DNA of 6,464 bases from an uncultured Planctomycetaceae bacterium (lineage in GTDB: Bacteria; Planctomycetota; Planctomycetia; Pirellulales; Pirellulaceae). Positions 1-6,464 of this stretch are shown here, one piece after another. Below the pieces are notes generated by a model, which ran no database searches, was not told the DNA's origin, and worked only from the letters and a program-made list of their open reading frames with translations. Made by a program: the position numbers and the translations under genes. Each line of letters opens with the position of its first letter. Within the stretch, counting starts at the first letter, position 1. The DNA lies in assembly GCA_937904535.1 (NCBI GenBank), contig CALELC010000426.1, positions 1 to 6,464 of the forward strand, in the 5' to 3' direction.

Positions 1-584
1 TAGGTGATCAGTGTCTCTTCCGCCAGTTGCTCCGGCTCGACCTGCCTCGCCCGCCGCAGCGGATGCTCCCTGCCGACCACCAGCACCTGTTCATAGTCGA
101 ACACCGGTTCAAAACACAGCCCCTGCACATTCAGTGGGTCGGGCGTGACCAGCATGTCAATGTCGTGCGCCAATAACGCATCGATACCACCGAACTGGAA
201 TTTCTGAATCACATCCAGATCGACGTCCGGCCAGGCCTGCAGAAACGGAGCGGCGACTTTCAGGAGCCACTGGTAACAGGGATGACATTCCATGCCAATC
301 CGCAGCGTGCCTCGCTCGCCCTGCGCAAACTGCTGCAGCTGTTGCTCGGCGCGTTCGAGCTGTGGCAACAGCCGGTTGGCGACGGCCAGCAAGTACTCAC
401 CGGCCTGCGTCAGCCGCAATGATCGTCCTTCTCGGTTCCAGATCTTCAGTCCAAGTGCTTCCTCCAGCTTGCGGATCGAGTGGCTCAGCGCCGGCTGGGT
501 GACATACAGCGACTCCGCAGCCGCTGTGACGGAACCGAGCCGTGCGGTGGCGCGGACAATTTCTAGATGCACTCGTTCAATCAC
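1..584 (-). CDS. metR: MetR, LysR-family activator of methionine biosynthesis (3' part cut off by window edge)
   Basis: LysR-type DNA-binding regulator that in enterobacteria activates metE/metH with homocysteine as co-effector. The 194 codons visible cover about two thirds of the usual ~300-residue protein; the frame is still open at base 1. An N-terminal winged helix-turn-helix lies at about residues 4-62 (GSVTAAAESLYVTQPALS at 17-34), followed by a linker helix rich in Gln/Glu (74-90) and the start of the effector domain from about 93. MetR-specific signatures are ECHPCYQWL at 99-107 and VFDYE at 161-165, which match E. coli MetR ECHSCIQWL and MFDYE as I recall them. The start is GTG at 584, giving MIERVHLEIV (E. 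coli MIEVKHLKTL). An in-frame TAG lies six codons upstream, so no earlier start is possible; the ATG nearby at 595 is out of frame. A GGCGAG stretch just upstream could serve as a weak ribosome site. It is divergent from metE, the classic metR-metE arrangement. Confidence 0.93.
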   Translation of the reverse strand, partial: MIERVHLEIVRATARLGSVTAAAESLYVTQPALSHSIRKLEEALGLKIWNREGRSLRLTQAGEYLLAVANRLLPQLERAEQQLQQFAQGERGTLRIGMECHPCYQWLLKVAAPFLQAWPDVDLDVIQKFQFGGIDALLAHDIDMLVTPDPLNVQGLCFEPVFDYEQVLVVGREHPLRRARQVEPEQLAEETLIT

Positions 585-607
585 CGGCGTCTCGCCATCC
601 TACCTAC

Positions 608-622
608 ATGAGCACAATTCAT
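608..622. promoter_or_regulatory. Putative MetR operator 1 (metR-proximal)
   Basis: Near-perfect palindrome with arms ATGAG and TTCAT around a 5-base spacer (CACAA). The core TGAG-N5-TTCA at 609-621 differs by one base from the enterobacterial MetR consensus TGAA-N5-TTCA and also fits the general LysR T-N11-A pattern. It lies in the shared metR-metE control region, centred about 31 bases upstream of the metR start. By analogy with E. coli it could serve both metE activation and metR autoregulation. Confidence 0.6.
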
Positions 623-629
623 GCATCGG

Positions 630-642
630 TGAACATTAATCA
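630..642. promoter_or_regulatory. Putative MetR operator 2 (metE-proximal)
   Basis: TGAA-N5-ATCA (spacer CATTA), one base from the MetR consensus TGAA-N5-TTCA and with a T-N11-A frame. Its centre is 21 bases from the centre of operator 1, which is two helical turns, so two MetR dimers would sit on the same face of the DNA. It directly adjoins the weak -35 region proposed for metE, the position expected of an activator touching RNA polymerase. Confidence 0.5.
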
Positions 643-643
643 T

Positions 644-672
644 TTTTCGTAATGTAATCACGGTTGTAGATT
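644..672 (+). promoter_or_regulatory. Candidate metE promoter (weak, activator-type)
   Basis: A possible -35 element TTTTCG (644-649) is separated by 17 bases from a possible -10 element TAGATT (667-672). Both match the sigma-70 consensus only partly (3/6 and 4/6), as is common at promoters that need an activator. The support is mainly position: it lies immediately downstream of the second MetR-like site and about 55 bases before metE. Promoter rules in the likely host group are poorly known, so this is tentative. Confidence 0.25.
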
Positions 673-705
673 CTGTCCATCTGACACCCCGACTTCCCTA
701 CAACC
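662..705 (+). other. Inverted repeat in the metE leader (possible RNA hairpin or operator)
   Basis: A perfect 8-base inverted repeat, GGTTGTAG at 662-669 and CTACAACC at 698-705, encloses 28 bases. Inside the loop a second small hairpin is possible: TGTC at 674-677 with GACA at 683-686 around five bases. The outer repeat ends 21 bases before the metE start. If transcription begins upstream of 662 it would form a two-stem leader structure. If the proposed -10 at 667-672 is right, the left arm is promoter DNA and the repeat would be a DNA site instead. I recognise no known riboswitch family here. Confidence 0.35.
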
Positions 706-726
706 TGAACAAGCACAGCTTACGTC

Positions 727-3072
727 ATGATGAAATCACACAACCTCGGCTTTCCGCGAATCGGCGCTCAGCGAGAACTTAAGTTTGCCCTCGAAGCGTA
801 TTGGAAAGGCCAAAGTACCTTAGCCGATCTGCAAGCAGTCGGAGCGGAACTGCGGCGGCTTCACTGGCAAGCACAGCCAGCGCTCGACCTCGTGCCCGTC
901 GGCGATTTCTCGTTCTACGACCAGGTGCTCGATATGAGTGTCATGCTAGGGCATCTGCCCGAGCGTGTACGCGGCTTTGCGGGCGACCCCTTGGACAATC
1001 TCTTCCGGGTGGCTCGTGGACGTTCCGCAGCGTCGGCCGAAACCTGTTGCGGTTCTGAGGGTGTGGCAGCCGGAGAGATGACCAAGTGGTTTGACACCAA
1101 CTACCACTACATCGTTCCGGAGTTCCTAGCCGATACCGCGTTTCGGTTAGACGCTTCCCAACTCCGCGCGCAGATTCGCGAAGCCAAGGCATTGGGATTG
1201 AATCCCAAGCCGGTGATTATTGGACCGGTGACTTATCTCGCACTCGGTAAATCCAAAGACGGTTCTGATAAACTGGCCCTGTTGCCCAAGCTATTGGCGG
1301 TTTACCAACAGTTGCTCGACGCCATCGCTCAGGAAGGCGTCCAGTGGGTTCAGGTCGATGAACCGATTCTCGTAACCGAACTGGAGCCCAGCTGGAAGCA
1401 AGCATTTGCAACTGCTTACCATGCATTCAGTACTGCTCCGGTCAAACTTCTGCTGACAACCTACTTTGGACAGCTCCAGGAGAACCTGCCACTGGTCGCC
1501 AGCTTGCCGGTAGCCGGCGTGCACCTCGACGCTATCAGCGCTCGTGACGAAGTCGCCACCTTGTTTCAAACGCTACCGGCCGATCGGGTGCTTTCGTTAG
1601 GCGTGATCAATGGTCGCAATATCTGGAAGACCGATCTCAATACGTTGCTCGATTGGCTGGAGCCCCTGGCGAAACAATTAGGTGATCGCTTATGGCTGGC
1701 TCCCTCATGCTCGCTGTTGCACGTGCCGGTGGATCTGGAGGGCGAAAAGAAGCTAGACAGTGAAATCAAGTCGTGGTTGGCTTTTGCGAAGCAGAAACTT
1801 GAAGAGCTGCGGGTGGTCAAGTTTGCGCTAACCGAGGGTAGGAGCGCCGTTCACGCTGAACTGGAAAGCAATCGGGCCGCCATTGAGTCGCGTCGCGGGT
1901 CGTCTCGGGTGAACGATCCAGCGGTCAAAGCGGCCCTCGCTAAGGTTGATTCCCGGTTGGGGCAGCGCCATAGTGCGTTTGCACAGCGAGCCGAAGTGCA
2001 AGCCGCGATTCTCAAGCTGCCCAAATACCCGACCACTACGATCGGCTCATTTCCGCAAACCGCGGAAATCCGTCGGGCACGAAGTCAATTCAAAGCCGGA
2101 AAGATCGATGAGCCAACCTATCTCTCTGCGATGCGCGATGAGATCGCTCGCTGCGTCCGCGAGCAAGAGGCTCTGGGGTTGGATGTGCTCGTGCATGGTG
2201 AAGCTGAACGCAACGATATGGTCGAGTACTTCGGTGAACAATTGCAAGGCTATGCGTTTAGCGACAACGGCTGGGTGCAGTCTTATGGTTCCCGCTGCGT
2301 CAAACCACCGATCCTGTATGGTGATATCAGCCGTCCTCAGCCGATGACCGTTCCCTGGATTACCTACGCCCAATCACTGACCGATAGGCCGGTGAAGGGT
2401 ATGCTGACCGGCCCGGTCACGATCCTGAACTGGTCATTCGTCCGCGACGACCAGCCGCGCTCGGTCACCTGCAAACAGATTGCCTTGGCGATCCGCGAGG
2501 AAGTTCTCGAGCTGGAGAAAGCTGGCGTGCAGATCATTCAGATCGATGAGGCGGCGCTCCGCGAGGGCCTCCCGCTGCGGCGCGCTCAGTGGCAAGCGTA
2601 TCTGGGCTGGGCAGTGGAGTCATTTCGCATCGCCGCCAACGGAGTCGCCGACGAAACGCAGATTCACACGCACATGTGCTACTCGGAGTTCAATGACATC
2701 ATCGAGTCGATCGCCCAAATGGATGCCGATGTAATCACCATCGAAACGTCCCGCTCCGATATGGAGCTACTGGAGGCTTTCGAAACGTTCAACTATCCGA
2801 ACCAAATCGGGCCCGGCGTGTATGACATCCATTCGCCCAACATTCCCAGCGAGGAGCACATCATCGGCCTGATGCAGAAGGCTGCCGAACGAATTCCTGC
2901 GGAGCGGCTCTGGGTGAATCCCGACTGCGGCCTGAAAACGCGTCAGTGGGACGAGGTACTCCCCGCGCTCACCAACCTGGTGGCCGCCGCCCAGCAGCTC
3001 CGATCCGCCGAGCGTGCCATCCAAAGCCAGCGTGACCTTGAGGATGCAATCCTTGGAGTGGCACGTCCCTGA
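727..3072 (+). CDS. metE: MetE, cobalamin-independent methionine synthase
   Basis: Cytoplasmic zinc enzyme that transfers the methyl group of 5-methyltetrahydropteroyl-triglutamate to homocysteine, the last step of methionine synthesis, without B12. The 781 residues form two barrels: the N-terminal domain (about 5-320, beginning LGFPRIG) and the C-terminal catalytic domain (about 435-765). Zinc ligands are all present: His649 and Cys651 (HMC), Glu673 (ETSRSD) and Cys734 (NPDCG), each eight residues past the E. coli numbering. Homocysteine-binding Ile439/Ser441, Glu492 and Asp607 are also present. It is about 28 residues longer than E. coli MetE, from a short insertion near 99-116 containing Cys107-Cys108 and a ~20-residue C-terminal tail. 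The start is ATG at 727 or the adjacent ATG at 730; no clear Shine-Dalgarno decides between them. It is divergent from metR and probably activated by it. Confidence 0.98.
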   Translation: MMKSHNLGFPRIGAQRELKFALEAYWKGQSTLADLQAVGAELRRLHWQAQPALDLVPVGDFSFYDQVLDMSVMLGHLPERVRGFAGDPLDNLFRVARGRSAASAETCCGSEGVAAGEMTKWFDTNYHYIVPEFLADTAFRLDASQLRAQIREAKALGLNPKPVIIGPVTYLALGKSKDGSDKLALLPKLLAVYQQLLDAIAQEGVQWVQVDEPILVTELEPSWKQAFATAYHAFSTAPVKLLLTTYFGQLQENLPLVASLPVAGVHLDAISARDEVATLFQTLPADRVLSLGVINGRNIWKTDLNTLLDWLEPLAKQLGDRLWLAPSCSLLHVPVDLEGEKKLDSEIKSWLAFAKQKLEELRVVKFALTEGRSAVHAELESNRAAIESRRGSSRVNDPAVKAALAKVDSRLGQRHSAFAQRAEVQAAILKLPKYPTTTIGSFPQTAEIRRARSQFKAGKIDEPTYLSAMRDEIARCVREQEALGLDVLVHGEAERNDMVEYFGEQLQGYAFSDNGWVQSYGSRCVKPPILYGDISRPQPMTVPWITYAQSLTDRPVKGMLTGPVTILNWSFVRDDQPRSVTCKQIALAIREEVLELEKAGVQIIQIDEAALREGLPLRRAQWQAYLGWAVESFRIAANGVADETQIHTHMCYSEFNDIIESIAQMDADVITIETSRSDMELLEAFETFNYPNQIGPGVYDIHSPNIPSEEHIIGLMQKAAERIPAERLWVNPDCGLKTRQWDEVLPALTNLVAAAQQLRSAERAIQSQRDLEDAILGVARP

Positions 3073-3101
3073 GGAACGAAGGGCGCATTGAGGAGAACTG
3101 C

Positions 3102-3127
3102 AGGGTAACGGATAGCTGCCCTCTTTT
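3102..3127 (+). terminator. Possible weak intrinsic terminator after metE
   Basis: AGGGTA (3102-3107) can pair with TGCCCT (3117-3122), including one G-U pair, around a nine-base loop, and is followed by CTTTT. It lies 30 bases after the metE stop in the 73-base convergent gap. The stem is short and the T-run modest, so the call is weak. Read on the other strand the hairpin has no T-run, so it would not obviously stop nrdB transcription. Confidence 0.3.
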
Positions 3128-3145
3128 GGATAACCAACGCTGGGT

Positions 3146-4177
3146 TCAATCCCAGCTCAGGCTGCCGGCCGATTGATATTCCGTGACGCGGGTTTCAAAG
3201 AAGTTCTTCTCCTTGGCCAGGTCGATGGTTTCGCTCATCCAAGGAAAGGGATTCTTCGAGCCGTACTGCATGGGCAGGCCCACCCGTTCAAGCCGACGGT
3301 CGGCGATGTGCTGCACGTAGTCGCGGAACAATTCTTGGTTGAGCCCTAGGATACCGCTGGGAAGACAATCCGCGGCATACTCCAGTTCCAACTCAACCGC
3401 CTGCTTGACGCGATCAACCATGGCTTGCTGAAAATCGATTGTCCACAGGTGCGGATTCTCTGCTCTGATCCCGTTGATGAGATCGATCCCGAAGTTCAGA
3501 TGGATGGTTTCATCACGCAAGATGTACTGGAACTGCTCACCGATACCGGTCATGAGATTGCGACGATGGAAGGAGAGCATCATCACAAACCCGGTGTAGA
3601 AGAACACGCCTTCCATAATCAGGTAATAGCCGATCAGATTCTTAAGAAAGGCCTGCGCTCCTTCGACTGTCGCCGTCGTAAAGCCAGGCGACAATAGTTC
3701 CGCCGTCAATTCGGTCTCAAAGGCGTCCTTGCGAGCAATTGCGGGAACTTCGTGGTACATGTTGAACACTTCGCCTTCGTCCAGCCCGAGGCTGTCGACC
3801 ACATACAGGAAGGTATGCGAGTGAACCGCCTCTTCGAAGGCTTGCCGCAACAGATACTGGCGGCATTCGGCATTGGTGACGTGCTTGAAAATCGCTAACA
3901 CCAAATTGTTGCCGACCAGGCTTTCGGCGGTTGAGAAGAACCCCAGGTTGCGCAGAATGACGTGGCGTTCCGCGTCGCTTAAGCGGCTACTGCGCCAGGT
4001 TTCGATGTCTTTGGTCATCGGCACTTCTGTCGGCATCCAGTGATTGGCGCAGCCATTCTGGTAGTGCTCCCAAGCCCAGTGGTACTTCAATGGCATCAGT
4101 TGATTGACGTCCACCTGGTTACAGTTGATGAGCCGTTTGTCGGAAGCACTAAACCGAGAGGTACCGGTGTTTTTCAT
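3146..4177 (-). CDS. nrdB: NrdB, class Ic ribonucleotide reductase beta subunit (R2), no radical tyrosine
   Basis: Beta subunit of aerobic ribonucleotide reductase; it holds a dinuclear metal site whose oxidising equivalent is passed to NrdA to start nucleotide reduction. The 343-residue protein has the ferritin-like helical fold with metal ligands Glu85, Glu116, His119, Glu189, Glu223 and His226. The radical tyrosine is replaced by Phe123 (motif EEAVHSHTFLY at 115-125) and the first ligand is Glu instead of Asp. Both features define class Ic, as in Chlamydia trachomatis, where the cofactor is Mn(IV)/Fe(III). Electron-transfer residues Trp47, Tyr125, Tyr218 and C-terminal Tyr334 align with chlamydial Trp51, Tyr129, Tyr222 and Tyr338. 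Much of the sequence closely resembles the chlamydial protein as I recall it, for example NLGFFSTAESLVGNN and FPWMSETIDL. I chose ATG at 4177; an in-frame TTG at 4189 would add four residues. Neither has a Shine-Dalgarno. It lies 62 bases after nrdA, probably in the same operon. Confidence 0.95.
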   Translation of the reverse strand: MKNTGTSRFSASDKRLINCNQVDVNQLMPLKYHWAWEHYQNGCANHWMPTEVPMTKDIETWRSSRLSDAERHVILRNLGFFSTAESLVGNNLVLAIFKHVTNAECRQYLLRQAFEEAVHSHTFLYVVDSLGLDEGEVFNMYHEVPAIARKDAFETELTAELLSPGFTTATVEGAQAFLKNLIGYYLIMEGVFFYTGFVMMLSFHRRNLMTGIGEQFQYILRDETIHLNFGIDLINGIRAENPHLWTIDFQQAMVDRVKQAVELELEYAADCLPSGILGLNQELFRDYVQHIADRRLERVGLPMQYGSKNPFPWMSETIDLAKEKNFFETRVTEYQSAGSLSWD

Positions 4178-4239
4178 GGGATGAACCAAATATTTACGAG
4201 TGGGTGGCGGCGTAGGGATTGATTGAAAAGCCTGCCGTT

Positions 4240-6464
<2,225 letters not shown>

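Noticed and set aside
591..595. ATG at 595 (minus strand) as the metR start
   Set aside because: It is in a different frame and meets TGA after four further codons; the GTG at 584 gives the conserved MIERVHL start.
292..639. A 115-codon plus-strand open frame over metR and the control region
   Set aside because: It runs antisense to the clearly recognisable MetR coding sequence and through the operators; its Ser/Arg/Cys-rich translation resembles no protein family.
585..726. A cobalamin or SAM riboswitch upstream of metE
   Set aside because: The whole region is 142 bases and already holds the operators and promoter; none of the conserved boxes of these riboswitches can be seen.
1030..1074. 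Insertion with adjacent cysteines (Cys107-Cys108) in MetE as a possible extra metal site
   Set aside because: This loop is variable in length across MetE proteins, and I recall a similar CC-containing loop in pseudomonad enzymes, so it is ordinary family variation.
2047..2373. A 108-codon minus-strand open frame inside metE
   Set aside because: It is antisense to the catalytic domain of metE, which is continuous and conserved there.
2545..2556. IDEAAL in MetE instead of the IDEPAL of E. coli
   Set aside because: The Pro-to-Ala change is also found in plant-type MetE proteins; the functional Asp607 is kept.

Overview
This 6.5 kb window is chromosomal-looking housekeeping DNA with four genes: a divergent methionine pair (metR truncated at the left edge, and complete metE) and, convergent to metE, a class I ribonucleotide reductase pair (nrdA open at the right edge, followed by nrdB, both on the minus strand). 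No RNA genes, insertion sequences, CRISPR arrays or prophage traces are visible, and nearly every base is either coding or in a short intergenic gap.

Layout: 1-584 is metR (minus), the homocysteine-responsive LysR activator. 585-726 is a 142-bp divergent control region with two MetR-type operators two helical turns apart, a weak promoter and an inverted repeat in the metE leader. 727-3072 is metE (plus), cobalamin-independent methionine synthase. 3073-3145 is a 73-bp convergent gap with a possible weak metE terminator. 3146-4177 is nrdB and 4240-6464 is nrdA. The 62-bp nrdA-nrdB gap, plus the nrdA stop codon, carries a 9-bp terminator-like hairpin.

The most interesting content is NrdB. Its sequence lacks the radical-bearing tyrosine of ordinary class Ia/Ib R2 proteins: Phe123 sits at that position. 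It also has Glu85 where class Ia has the first metal-ligand Asp. Both are the hallmarks of the class Ic R2 of Chlamydia trachomatis, which uses a Mn(IV)/Fe(III) cofactor in place of a tyrosyl radical. The other ligands and the electron-transfer residues are conserved, so this looks like a working tyrosyl-radical-free reductase.

Organism: a free-living aerobic bacterium with moderately high G+C. The close likeness of NrdB to the chlamydial protein and the lack of clear Shine-Dalgarno sequences before metE and nrdB suggest the Planctomycetes-Verrucomicrobia-Chlamydiae group, most likely a planctomycete. This is an inference from recalled sequences and has not been tested by search.

How the genes work together: MetR, sensing homocysteine, probably activates metE and controls itself from the shared region. 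NrdA and NrdB form the alpha and beta subunits that make deoxyribonucleotides. Both the methionine and the deoxynucleotide steps encoded here are B12-independent.
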